Positions 51,160 to 59,483 of a stretch of DNA of 64,000 nt are shown piece by piece. Every line of letters begins with the position of its first letter. Positions within the stretch are counted from its first letter, which is position 1. Origin of the DNA: Austwickia sp. (GTDB lineage: Bacteria > Actinomycetota > Actinomycetes > Actinomycetales > Dermatophilaceae). Location: contig CP064985.1 in assembly GCA_016699675.1 (NCBI GenBank), positions 4,092,001 through 4,156,000 on the forward strand, written 5' to 3'. The translations under genes and the position numbers were made by a program. The notes beneath the pieces were generated by a model. It did not search any database. It saw nothing but the letters and a program-made list of their open reading frames with translations, and was not told the DNA's origin.

Positions 51160-52134
51160 ATGCACGGACGCGACGCCATGTACGAGGCGGCCAGCCTGTA
51201 TTACCTCCAGGACCAGACCATGGAGGCCATCGGCGCGCGGCTCGGCATGTCCCGCTCGACCGTCTCGCGCCTGCTGCGCGAAGCGCGCGAGAGCGGGCTC
51301 GTGCGCATCACCCTGGCTCCCGGCACCCGGGTGCCCTCGCGACTGGCCGAGCAGCTCCAGCACGCCTTCGGGGTGACCGCTCACGTCGTACCCATTCGGG
51401 AGTCCGCGCCGCCCGCGACGCACCTGGAAGCGGTGGCCCGCCAGGCGGCGAGCCTCGTCAACGGGCTGATGGGCGACGACACGGCCCTCGGCGTGGCCTG
51501 GGGCACGACGGTGAGCGCCGTCGCCACCCACCTGACCCCCCAGCCGACCCACGGCAGCGCGATCGTGCAGCTCAATGGGGCGGCGAGCACCTCCAGCTCC
51601 GGCATCGCCTACGCCGGGGAGATCCTGGCGCGGTTCGGCGCGGCGTTCGACGCCGAGGTGCACTACTTCCCGGTGCCGGCCTTCTTCGACTACGTGACGA
51701 CCAAGGAGGCCCTCTGGCGGGAGCGTGCCGTGCGACGGGTCCTCGACCTCCACGAGAACCTCGATCTGGCGCTGTTCGGCGTCGGTTCGTTCTCGGGGCC
51801 GCAGCTGTCGCACGTGTACGCCGGCGGCTACCTCACCTCCCAGGAGATGGCCGAGCTGCTACGGCTCGGCGCCGTCGGTGACATCTGTACGGTCACGCTG
51901 CGGGCCTACGGCTCCTATGCCGACATTCCGCTGAACGCCCGGGCCTCGGGCCCCAGCCCCGCGGTGTTGGCCCGGGTGCGCCGGCGGGTGTGCGTCGTCG
52001 CCGGCAGGCACCGCGCCGCGGCCACGGTCGGCGCGCTGCGCTCGGGCGCGGTGACCGATCTCGTCATCGACGAACCGACGGCCCGCGCGGTGCTCACCAT
52101 CAGCGGCGGGGGTCCGGAGCGGCCCAGGAGGTGA
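51160..52134 (+). CDS. SorC/DeoR-type sugar-binding transcriptional regulator
   Basis: A 324-residue regulator with an N-terminal helix-turn-helix (LYYLQDQTMEAIGARLGMSR, then TVSRLLREARESGLV) and a SorC-type sugar-phosphate-binding domain (GDDTALGVAWGTTVSAVA and following). The ATG at 51160 has TACGCT 6 nt upstream, suggesting a leaderless mRNA; a GTG at 51139 would give 7 more residues. Its position opposite glpD suggests that it controls glycerol catabolism, replacing the usual GlpR. The effector (glycerol 3-phosphate or dihydroxyacetone phosphate) is inference. Confidence 0.9.
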   Translation: MHGRDAMYEAASLYYLQDQTMEAIGARLGMSRSTVSRLLREARESGLVRITLAPGTRVPSRLAEQLQHAFGVTAHVVPIRESAPPATHLEAVARQAASLVNGLMGDDTALGVAWGTTVSAVATHLTPQPTHGSAIVQLNGAASTSSSGIAYAGEILARFGAAFDAEVHYFPVPAFFDYVTTKEALWRERAVRRVLDLHENLDLALFGVGSFSGPQLSHVYAGGYLTSQEMAELLRLGAVGDICTVTLRAYGSYADIPLNARASGPSPAVLARVRRRVCVVAGRHRAAATVGALRSGAVTDLVIDEPTARAVLTISGGGPERPRR

Positions 52135-52231
52135 CCGAGCCACGGTGATCGGGCGAGCGAGCGACCTGTCTACCTGACCTCCCCTCCGCTTCTCGACCAC
52201 GCGAGCGGTCGGGTCGCCGTACGGTGGATCG

Positions 52232-53254
52232 GTGCCCGACGCGACGGTAACCCCCGCCCCTCCATCCCGACGCGCCGAGGAGGCCTGCTCGCGGATGTGG
52301 GACGACGTCGACGCGCCCGTGTGGGGTACGGCGACGCGGGCGGCGTTCTGGCTCTGCCTCGAGCAGCCCGGCCCCTGGGGCGTGCACGCGTTCGTGGACT
52401 CCCGCCTCGACCCCGCGATCGGCGGCCCGCTGGACGAAGCGACCCGGGCCGCCGGCGGCCGCGCCCTGCTGATCCGCGCGGTCGGCGACCGGCGGCCGGG
52501 CGACACCGTCGGCCCGCGACGGATCTTCCTCGCCGGCGGAGCCGCGACAGGGAAGCCCTGGCTCCTGCAGGGCCTCATCGACGATCCCGCCGTCCTGGTG
52601 TCGCTGCCGTGGGCGGCCGTCGCGGCCGGGGACGCCGCGGCCGCGGTCGCCGCCCTGCGGGAGCTCGCGCCGTGTCCCGCGCCGCTGCTGCTGGTGTGCA
52701 CCAACGGCAAGCGTGATCAGTGCTGCGCCACGCGCGGCCGGGCGGTTGCGGGCTATGCGGCCGGCCAGCGCGGCCCGTTGGTGTGGGAGTGCACGCACAC
52801 GGGGGGTCACCGGTACGCGCCGACCGGGCTCGTCCTGCCCCACGGGGCCATGTTCGCCCGCCTCGACGGCCCGCTCGCGGTGGCGGCGTTGGACGCGGCC
52901 GCCGTCGGATGCCTGCCGGCCGTCGTCGGCACGGCGGGCGGAGGTTACCGACACCTGCGCGGCCTGGCCCACCTGGACCCGGCGGCGCAGGCGGCGGACG
53001 CCTCCGTGCGGGAGGTGACCGGCGAGACGTCGTACGACGCGTTGTCCGTCAGCTCCGCGGGACGCGGCGGCGTGCTGGGCCGGCTCATCGGCGCGGCCCG
53101 ACGGCGGGCGGCGAGCCGGTACGTCGTGGCGCACCGCGACGGCCGGTCCTGGCCGGTGGTCGTCACGGCGCGGACGGCCCCGGCCCCGCCCGCGTCCTGC
53201 GGCAAGCCCGGGCAGGACCAGACGACGTACGTCGTGACCGGCGAGCCCAGCTGA
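52232..53254 (+). CDS. sucrase/ferredoxin-like family protein
   Basis: A 340-residue protein of the sucrase/ferredoxin-like (thioredoxin-fold [2Fe-2S]) family. The cluster/thiol region is CTNGKRDQCCATRG followed by CTHTGGHRYAP. The family name comes from an old plant annotation; the real function in bacteria is unclear. The GTG at 52232 has TACGGT (52220-52225) 6 nt before it and is probably leaderless. It ends 37 bp from the convergent parE gene. Confidence 0.88.
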   Translation: MPDATVTPAPPSRRAEEACSRMWDDVDAPVWGTATRAAFWLCLEQPGPWGVHAFVDSRLDPAIGGPLDEATRAAGGRALLIRAVGDRRPGDTVGPRRIFLAGGAATGKPWLLQGLIDDPAVLVSLPWAAVAAGDAAAAVAALRELAPCPAPLLLVCTNGKRDQCCATRGRAVAGYAAGQRGPLVWECTHTGGHRYAPTGLVLPHGAMFARLDGPLAVAALDAAAVGCLPAVVGTAGGGYRHLRGLAHLDPAAQAADASVREVTGETSYDALSVSSAGRGGVLGRLIGAARRRAASRYVVAHRDGRSWPVVVTARTAPAPPASCGKPGQDQTTYVVTGEPS

Positions 53255-53279
53255 CCCGGCCAGACCCGCTGAGCCGGGC
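53252..53279 (+). repeat. short repeat at the end of the sucrase/ferredoxin-like gene
   Basis: The stop-codon segment CTGACCCGG (53251-53259) recurs as CTGAGCCGG (53269-53277), 18 bp later, giving a second in-frame TGA. Weaker than the other examples and possibly coincidental. Confidence 0.35.
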
Positions 53280-53291
53280 GAGCGCGTCCGC

Positions 53292-55406
53292 TCAGGCGTC
53301 GATGCGCTCCCGGTCGAGGGTGTGCGCGCTGTCCACGATGAAGTCCTTGCGCGGCGGGACGTCGCTGCCCATGAGCAGGTCGAAGACGCGCTCGGCGGCC
53401 TCGGCGTCGGCGAGTGTCACCCGCCGCAGCGTGCGCGCAGCCCGGTCCATCGTCGTATCGGCCAGTTGGTGGGCGTCCATCTCTCCGAGCCCCTTGTAGC
53501 GCTGCGGCTCCTTGACCGACCGGCCGGACTTGCGCAGCCGGGTCATGGTGGCGCGCATCTGCGCCTCGGAGTACGTGTAGATCAGCTCGTTCTTCTTCGC
53601 CCCCGGGTTGACGACCTCGATGCGGTGCAGTGGCGGCACCGCGGCGTAGACCCGACCGGACTCCACCAGCGGGCGCATGTAGCGGAAGAACAGCGTCAGG
53701 AGCAGCGTGCGGATGTGCGCGCCGTCCACGTCGGCGTCGGTCATGATGATGACCTTGCCGTAGCGGACCTGCTCCAGGTCGAAGCTGCGACCCACGCCGG
53801 CGCCGATGACCTGGATGATCGAGGCACACTCCGCGTTCTTGAGCATGTCCCCCACGGACGCCTTCTGGACGTTGAGGATCTTGCCGCGGATCGGCAGCAG
53901 CGCCTGGAAGTCGCTGTCCCGCGCCAGCTTGGCCGTGCCGAGGGCGCTGTCGCCCTCGACGATGAACAGCTCCGTGCGGTCCACGTCGCTGCTGCGGCAG
54001 TCCGCCAGCTTGCTGGGCAGGGTGGAGGTCTCCAGGGCGTTCTTGCGGCGCTGGTTCTCCTTGTGGGTGCGCGCCGAGATCCGCGACTTCATCTCGGCGA
54101 CGACCTTCTCCAGCAGCTGGGCGCCCTGGGCCTTGTCGTCGCGCTTGGTCGAGGTCAGCCGGGCGGTCAGTTGCTTCTCGACGACCCGGGCGACGATCCC
54201 CCGCACGGCGTTGGTGCCGAGCACCTCCTTGGTCTGGCCCTCGAACTGCGGCTCCGCCAGCCGAACGGTCACGACGGCAGTCAGGCCCGCGAGGATGTCG
54301 TCCTTCTCGACCTTGTCCCCGCCGACCTTGAGGCGCCGCGCGTTGACCTCCAGCTGCTGGCGGAACACCTTGAGCAGGGCCTGCTCGAAGCCGGCCACGT
54401 GGGTGCCGCCCTTGTGGGTGTGGATGATGTTGACGAACGCCTCGGCGCGGGTGTCGTAGCCGGTCCCCCACCGTACGGCGACGTCGACGTGGCACTCCCG
54501 CTCCACGTCGGTGGGCGTCATGTGGCCCTGCGCGTCGAGCACCGGCACCCGCTCGTGGAAGTGCCCGACGCCCTGCAGCCGCCACACGTCGGTGACCGGC
54601 GCGTCCGGCGCCAGGAACTCGCAGAACTCGCCGATTCCGCCGGAGTGCAGGAAGCGCTCCTCGGTAGCCCCGTCGGCCCCGTCCTGCCGGCGCTCGTCGC
54701 GCACCACGAGTTCGAGTCCGGGCACGAGGAAACTCGTCTGGCGGGCCCGGGCGACGAGCTCGTCGTAGGCAAAGCCTGCCTCCGGCAGGAAGATCTGCCG
54801 GTCGGCCCAGTAGCGGATGCGGGTGCCCGTGACGCCACGCCGCGCCTTGCCGACGACCCGGAGCTCGCTGCCCTCGACGTACGGCGTGAACGGCGCGTCC
54901 ACGCGCGGCCCCTTGGGGCCGTCGGCGAAGACCCCGGGCTCGCCCCGGTGGAAGCTCATCGCGTAGGTCTTGCCGCCCCGGTCGACCTCGACGTCCAACC
55001 GCTCGGACAGGGCGTTGACCACGGACGCGCCGACCCCGTGCAGACCGCCGGACGCCGCGTAGCTGCCGCCGCCGAACTTGCCGCCCGCGTGGAGCTTGGT
55101 GAAGACCACCTCGACCCCGGAGAGGCCGGTGCGGGGCTCGATGTCGACCGGGATGCCGCGGCCGTCGTCCCGCACCTCGACGGAGCCGTCGTCGTGCAGC
55201 ACGACATCGATGTGGGCGCAGTGCTCCCCCAGCGCCTCGTCGACGGCGTTGTCGATGATCTCCCACAGGCAGTGCATGAGGCCGCGGCCGTCGGTGGACC
55301 CGATGTACATCCCCGGTCGCTTGCGCACCGCCTCGAGGCCCTCCAGCACCTGGAGGTGGCGTGCGCTGTAGCTACCCGGCGTGTTGGCCGGCGTCGAGAC
55401 GGCCAC
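53292..55406 (-). CDS. parE: DNA topoisomerase IV-type subunit B (ParE/GyrB family)
   Basis: The 704-residue ATPase subunit that pairs with the ParC-type protein. The GHKL ATP site shows DNAVDEAL, DDGRGIPV and GGLHGVGASVVNALS; the TOPRIM domain has VEGDSALGTAK and MTDADVDGAH for Mg. The GTG at 55406 has AAAGGA about 8 nt upstream, and TACCCT (55459-55454, minus) is a likely -10. Because a pair of this type normally coexists with gyrA-gyrB near dnaA in actinobacteria, it is called ParE; gyrase B cannot be excluded from sequence alone. Confidence 0.94.
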   Translation of the reverse strand: MAVSTPANTPGSYSARHLQVLEGLEAVRKRPGMYIGSTDGRGLMHCLWEIIDNAVDEALGEHCAHIDVVLHDDGSVEVRDDGRGIPVDIEPRTGLSGVEVVFTKLHAGGKFGGGSYAASGGLHGVGASVVNALSERLDVEVDRGGKTYAMSFHRGEPGVFADGPKGPRVDAPFTPYVEGSELRVVGKARRGVTGTRIRYWADRQIFLPEAGFAYDELVARARQTSFLVPGLELVVRDERRQDGADGATEERFLHSGGIGEFCEFLAPDAPVTDVWRLQGVGHFHERVPVLDAQGHMTPTDVERECHVDVAVRWGTGYDTRAEAFVNIIHTHKGGTHVAGFEQALLKVFRQQLEVNARRLKVGGDKVEKDDILAGLTAVVTVRLAEPQFEGQTKEVLGTNAVRGIVARVVEKQLTARLTSTKRDDKAQGAQLLEKVVAEMKSRISARTHKENQRRKNALETSTLPSKLADCRSSDVDRTELFIVEGDSALGTAKLARDSDFQALLPIRGKILNVQKASVGDMLKNAECASIIQVIGAGVGRSFDLEQVRYGKVIIMTDADVDGAHIRTLLLTLFFRYMRPLVESGRVYAAVPPLHRIEVVNPGAKKNELIYTYSEAQMRATMTRLRKSGRSVKEPQRYKGLGEMDAHQLADTTMDRAARTLRRVTLADAEAAERVFDLLMGSDVPPRKDFIVDSAHTLDRERIDA

Positions 55407-55718
55407 AGATGCCGTCCTTTCTGCAGGTGAGAGTGCGTCGTTGGTCGCCGTTCAGGGTATCGCCGCGCACTGACAGAGCTCGCGTGCGCCACGCCCCGCG
55501 GCCATCCTTGACCGGGGAAAGCCCGAGATTGCCCTTGTCGCAGGGGCATAGCCGTCGATGAGAGGGGTATCAGCGGTCCGAGAACCCGACCTGCCGACCA
55601 GCGCGTGCTGTCCGGCGGGAACACCTGGGCATGCTTGACTGTTGGACGAGTCGAGGCTCATGGCCCGCGCCCGACCCACCCGGGGTCGCTCAGCGGGGGC
55701 TATGGCGGGAAGGTTGAC
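55407..55718. promoter_or_regulatory. divergent region between parE and the DUF7455 gene
   Basis: No gene is supported in these 312 bp. It holds the parE -10 box (TACCCT, 55459-55454 on the minus strand). On the plus strand GGGAACA (55617-55623) and GTT (55641-55643) are 17 bp apart, resembling promoters of SigR/SigH-type stress sigma factors, 76 bp upstream of the DUF7455 start. Confidence 0.35.
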
Positions 55719-55928
55719 GTGAGCACTGCACTGGCGAACACTCTGACCGCCGCTGACCGCTGCGACCGGTGCGGCGCACAGGCTTATGTGCGCGCGCGGC
55801 TGGCATCCGGGGGGGAGCTGCTCTTCTGCGGCCACCACGCCCGCCAGCACGTCCCGGCCCTCAGCGGCATTGCCGAGATCTGTGACGAGACCGGCCGGCT
55901 CTCCGCGGAGATGACGCTCGAGAGCTGA
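55719..55928 (+). CDS. DUF7455 small zinc-ribbon-like protein
   Basis: A 69-residue protein with CDRCG near the start and FCGHHAR in the middle, a compact Cys/His set that should bind zinc. It is common and unstudied in actinobacteria. The GTG at 55719 (STALANTLTAADRCDRCG) has GGGAAGG upstream. It is followed 4 nt later by the DUF456 gene, so they form an operon. A possible SigR/SigH-type promoter lies upstream. Confidence 0.85.
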   Translation: MSTALANTLTAADRCDRCGAQAYVRARLASGGELLFCGHHARQHVPALSGIAEICDETGRLSAEMTLES

Positions 55929-55932
55929 GGAC

Positions 55933-56424
55933 GTGGACCTCCCGGTCGTTACCGCGCTGGCCGCCGTCGGCATCCTGATCGGACTCGCCGGCATCGTCGT
56001 CCCGGTCTTGCCGGGACTGATTCTTGTCCTGGGCTCCGTCCTGTTGTGGGCGCTGGTGGCCCACGACCCGGTGGGGTGGGGCGTGCTGGCCGCGGCTGCC
56101 GCGATCGCGGCGCTCGGGTGGACCCTGCAATACCTGATCCCCGGCCGGCGGCTGCGCGACGCGGGGGTGCCTCAGCGCACCCTCGTGGCGGGCGCGGTCG
56201 GTGGTGTGCTGGGTGTGTTCCTCATCCCGGGCGTCGGCCTGCTCGTGGGTTTCGTCTCCGGGGTCTTCCTGGCTGAACTGGTGCGGCAGCGCACGGTCGC
56301 GGCGGCCTGGCCGTCGGTACGTCGGGCGTTGGTGGCGGCGGCCACGAGCTTCGGCATCGAGCTGTCCGCGGGGACGCTGATCGCCACCGTATGGGCGGTC
56401 GGGGCCTGGCGCCTTCTGGGCTGA
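55933..56424 (+). CDS. DUF456 membrane protein
   Basis: A 163-residue protein with about five hydrophobic segments and the glycine-rich, internally similar loops (GIVVPVLPGLILVLG, VGGVLGVFLIPGVGLLVG) of the DUF456 family. Function unknown. The GTG at 55933 follows the preceding stop by 4 nt, with TGAGGA as ribosome site. Its stop codon is part of a 14-bp repeat. Confidence 0.88.
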   Translation: MDLPVVTALAAVGILIGLAGIVVPVLPGLILVLGSVLLWALVAHDPVGWGVLAAAAAIAALGWTLQYLIPGRRLRDAGVPQRTLVAGAVGGVLGVFLIPGVGLLVGFVSGVFLAELVRQRTVAAAWPSVRRALVAAATSFGIELSAGTLIATVWAVGAWRLLG

Positions 56425-56440
56425 CCTTGCCGGGCTGACC
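56418..56440 (+). repeat. 14-bp-spaced repeat across the DUF456 stop codon
   Basis: GGGCTGACC occurs at 56418-56426 and 56432-56440, 14 bp apart, so the stop TGA (56422-56424) is repeated at 56436-56438 in another frame. Confidence 0.55.
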
Positions 56441-56476
56441 ACGAGGAGCAGCGGTCTGGAGGCCGGTTGGTACCGC

Positions 56477-56541
56477 GGCCTTCGGGTGAGCGGCCTTCGT
56501 TGAGAGGACGGCGTTCGGGGGCCTTCGCTTAGAGGCCTTCG
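56477..56541. repeat. ~14-bp repeat around the stop of the DUF3040 gene
   Basis: GGCCTTCG occurs at 56477, 56492, 56520 and 56534, multiples of 14-15 bp apart. The stop codon of the minus-strand gene (TTA at 56529-56531) lies inside the array, and the last two codons are part of a unit. Confidence 0.65.
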
Positions 56542-56939
56542 CGCCGACGCTTCTCCCAGCGGTCATCCATCTTCTGCAGGAACGAACCGCCGTTGCGGGC
56601 CTTCTTCGTCCCCTTGGCCGGCCGGGCTGGGCCCTGGCGCTGCGCCGCCGACTGAGCGGCATCGGAGCGGCTGCCCCGCGGCGGGGTCATCGCCCAGGCG
56701 ACGCCGGCGACCATGATCACGAAGCCCACGACGCCGAGCGGGATGCTGGCCGCGTTGACGCCGAGAACGACGACCGCGAGTCCGAGGACCGCCACGATGA
56801 TGCCGCCCACCAGGTGCGTCCGGGAGGTGCCGCCGGGCCGACCGTGGCCCTTCATCTGCGTGGCGAACGACGGGTCCTCGGCATAGAGGGCACGTTCCAT
56901 TTGGTCCAGGAGCTTCTGCTCGTGTTCCGACAATGGCAT
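56529..56939 (-). CDS. DUF3040 membrane protein
   Basis: A 136-residue protein starting MPLSEHEQKLLDQMERALY, the signature of DUF3040, followed by two membrane segments (about 47-90) and a basic C-terminal tail (KGTKKARNGGS). Such proteins occur near cell-wall and division genes in actinobacteria; no activity is known. AAGGAGG precedes the ATG at 56939; an earlier start would add 21 unlike residues. Confidence 0.9.
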   Translation of the reverse strand: MPLSEHEQKLLDQMERALYAEDPSFATQMKGHGRPGGTSRTHLVGGIIVAVLGLAVVVLGVNAASIPLGVVGFVIMVAGVAWAMTPPRGSRSDAAQSAAQRQGPARPAKGTKKARNGGSFLQKMDDRWEKRRREGL

Positions 56940-57185
56940 CCGTTGCCTCCTTACGCCGAGGCGCTCCTTGCGAGACGCGCACCGAACCAGTTGGGTGGTC
57001 ATACCGTAACCGCTTCAGCATCGTCAAGGACGCCCGCCCCCCGACACGTCGTGGTGTCGGTCTCACCAGGATAGGCGGCGTTTTCCCGTTTCGATAGCGC
57101 AGGGGCCAACCACTCGGCGACGACCCCCGGGACGGCTGACCCGGTCGACCGCCAGGATGGCTCGGCGCTCGTGGGGAGTCCGGCT

Positions 57186-58475
57186 CTAGGGGCCCTGACC
57201 AGGTCCCTCGCCGGGCGACGTGCGCCGCCGTGGCGCAGCGGTGTCGGTGTCCTTGCGGGGCCGCCGACCCACCAGCGATGCCGGCTGGACGGCCCCCGCC
57301 CCGAACCGTGCGCTGGCCCTGTCGACCGCGCGGTCGGCGTCGCGCCACCCGTGTTCCGGTTCGTCCAGCAGCCCCTGCACCGGGGCGGTGGCGGCCTCCT
57401 GGAGACCTTCGAGGCGGACGCCCACGAGCCGGATCCGGACCCGGCGCAGTCCGAGCCCGTCGAAGAGCGAGACGGCCGTGGCGTAGATGTCCCGACTGAC
57501 GTCCGTGGGGCCGCGCAGCGTGCGCGACCGGGTGATCGTCGTGAAGTCGGCGAACCTGACCCGGATCGTCACCGTTCGACCCATCATCCCCTGCGCGCGG
57601 GCCCGGGCTGCGGTCCGGTCCGACAGGCGCAGCAGGCGACGCCGGATCTCCTCCGGATCGTCGATGTCGTAGGAGAACGTCTCGTCCGACCCGACGGACT
57701 TCTCGGTGCGGGCCGGCGCCACCCGGCGCGGATCCCGTGCCCAGGAGAGCTCGTGCAGGTGGACACCGGTCTCCCCCAGCGCGCGGCGGAGCGTCTCGGC
57801 GGGGGTGTGCGCGATGTCGGCCACGGTGTGCAGGCCGAGCCGCACCAGTTCTTCCTCGGTGCGCTCCCCCACGCCCCACAGCGCCCCCACGGGCAGCTGC
57901 TGCACGAAGGAGGTGGCCTCCGCCTGCGGCACGACGACGAGCCCGTCCGGCTTGGCCAGTCCCGAGGCCAGCTTGGCGACGAACTTGGTCGCGGCCACCC
58001 CCACCGAGCAGGTGATCCCCTGCTCGTCGGCGATCGTGTCACGGATCTGCTGGCCGATCATCGCGGGTGAACCGAGCCGGCGCACGGCCCCGGCCACATC
58101 GAGGAAGGCCTCGTCCAGGCTCAGTGGCTCGACGAGCGGGGTGACGTCGCGGAAGACAGCCATCACGGCGTCGGAGATGCGCGCATAGAGCCGGTGATCG
58201 GGCGAGATCACGACCGCCTGGGGGCACAGGCGCCGGGCCCGCGCCATGGGCATCGCGGAGGCGACGCCGTACGTGCGAGCTTCGTACGTCGCCGAGAGCA
58301 CCACCCCGCGATGACCCCCGCCGATGATCACGGGCCGCCCGCGCAGTTCCGGGCGGGACAGCAACGACGCGGAGGCGTAGAAGGCGTCCATGTCCACGTG
58401 CAGGATCGTGCAGCCGGTGTCGTCGGGGGGTCCGTCGCCGACGCGGGCGGGCAGCGCGTAGCGACGGCGGCTCAC
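57186..58475 (-). CDS. dinB: DNA polymerase IV (Y family)
   Basis: A translesion polymerase of 429 residues. The palm motifs HVDMDAFYAS and SLDEAFLD carry the metal-binding acids; GVAATKFVAKLAS and the helix-hairpin-helix region (GVGERTEEELVRLGLHTVADIA) follow, then the little-finger domain (about 260-365). The basic last 60 residues are variable. The start is the GTG at 58475. It lies downstream of a SAM methyltransferase and of a dnaE2-type polymerase on the same strand, a small DNA-damage-tolerance neighbourhood; no LexA box was recognised. Confidence 0.95.
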   Translation of the reverse strand: MSRRRYALPARVGDGPPDDTGCTILHVDMDAFYASASLLSRPELRGRPVIIGGGHRGVVLSATYEARTYGVASAMPMARARRLCPQAVVISPDHRLYARISDAVMAVFRDVTPLVEPLSLDEAFLDVAGAVRRLGSPAMIGQQIRDTIADEQGITCSVGVAATKFVAKLASGLAKPDGLVVVPQAEATSFVQQLPVGALWGVGERTEEELVRLGLHTVADIAHTPAETLRRALGETGVHLHELSWARDPRRVAPARTEKSVGSDETFSYDIDDPEEIRRRLLRLSDRTAARARAQGMMGRTVTIRVRFADFTTITRSRTLRGPTDVSRDIYATAVSLFDGLGLRRVRIRLVGVRLEGLQEAATAPVQGLLDEPEHGWRDADRAVDRASARFGAGAVQPASLVGRRPRKDTDTAAPRRRTSPGEGPGQGP

Positions 58476-58494
58476 GGGCCGGCCCCCGGCCGAC

Positions 58495-58514
58495 GCGGCC
58501 CCCGAGGGGGCCGC
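58495..58514 (-). terminator. hairpin between the methyltransferase gene and dinB
   Basis: GCGGCCCC (58495-58502) pairs with GGGGCCGC (58507-58514) over a CGAG loop. It may end the methyltransferase message just before dinB. Confidence 0.55.
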
Positions 58515-58661
58515 CCGGGCGTACGCCGTCGCCGGATGCCGGGGCCCGCCGTCCGGGGCGACCTCGTCCCTGGGCCGGCGCTCCGGTGCGACGTCGTCAC
58601 GGTCGCGGACCTGGTCCCGGTCACCGTTGCGGGCGCCACGGTCGCGGATATGGACAGGGGC

Positions 58662-59444
58662 TCAGGGGCGCCGGGCCAGCAGGTGCAGGGCGCTGCCGAG
58701 CCGACCCAGCAGGTCGGCGTCGGGGTGCTCGGCCACGGCGCGCTCCAGCTCCAGGAGGGCGTTGCGGTCGGCGTCGCTGTCGACGAACGAGGAGGGCACC
58801 AGATCGGTGAAGACGCGCAGCCCGCGCGAGTCCACCACCTCCAGCCCCGCGGCGCCGACGAGATCGGAAACTTCCTGCGGGGTATATCGGCGCGGCACCG
58901 GGTCGGTCTCGCCGTACCGTCCATCGACGCTGCTGAGGGCGGCCTGCGCCTGGGCGAACCGGCCCGCGAGCGCGCGCGCCAGGACGACGGCGAGGCGCTG
59001 CGCGACGAGGAGGCTGAGCAGCCCCGCGGGAGCCAGGGCGCGGGCGATGTCGGCGAGGGTGCCCGCCGGGTCATCGGCGAGTTCCAGGACCCCGTGGCAG
59101 GTGAGCAGGTCCACTCCCTCCCCCAGGTCGAGCCGCGCCAGGGTCGAGGAGTCCCCCTGGACGGCCTCCAGATGGCGGGGGGCGTCGGTGATCCCCTCGT
59201 CGCGGACGCGGCGCTCCAGGGAGGCAAGGGCGTCCGGGCTGGGATCGACCACGGTGACGTGATGCCCGAGCGCGGCCAGGGGAACGGCGATGCCGCCGGT
59301 GCCGCCGCCGAGGTCGACCACGCGTAGCGGACGGCCGAGCTGCTCCGAGCGCTGCGCGGCGGCGGCGGTGACGCGTTCCCACAACATCGCGGTGCGTGGG
59401 GAGGTGGCCAGTGCCCCGCGGCGGCGGCGCGAATCCTCGGACAT
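58662..59444 (-). CDS. class I SAM-dependent methyltransferase
   Basis: A 260-residue methyltransferase with SAM motif I VVDLGGGTGGIAVPLA, acidic strand VTVVDPSPDAL and CHGVLELADDP, resembling CmoM/SmtA-like enzymes; actinobacterial members are often found beside dnaE2/dinB. A GAGGAGGA site lies before the ATG. It sits 39 bp downstream of the dnaE2-type gene and is probably transcribed with it. The substrate (tRNA cmo5U or other) is not proven. Confidence 0.88.
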   Translation of the reverse strand: MSEDSRRRRGALATSPRTAMLWERVTAAAAQRSEQLGRPLRVVDLGGGTGGIAVPLAALGHHVTVVDPSPDALASLERRVRDEGITDAPRHLEAVQGDSSTLARLDLGEGVDLLTCHGVLELADDPAGTLADIARALAPAGLLSLLVAQRLAVVLARALAGRFAQAQAALSSVDGRYGETDPVPRRYTPQEVSDLVGAAGLEVVDSRGLRVFTDLVPSSFVDSDADRNALLELERAVAEHPDADLLGRLGSALHLLARRP

Positions 59445-59483
59445 GGGCGCGTCCTCCTCGTGGGGCGGCGTTCGTGCCTCACC

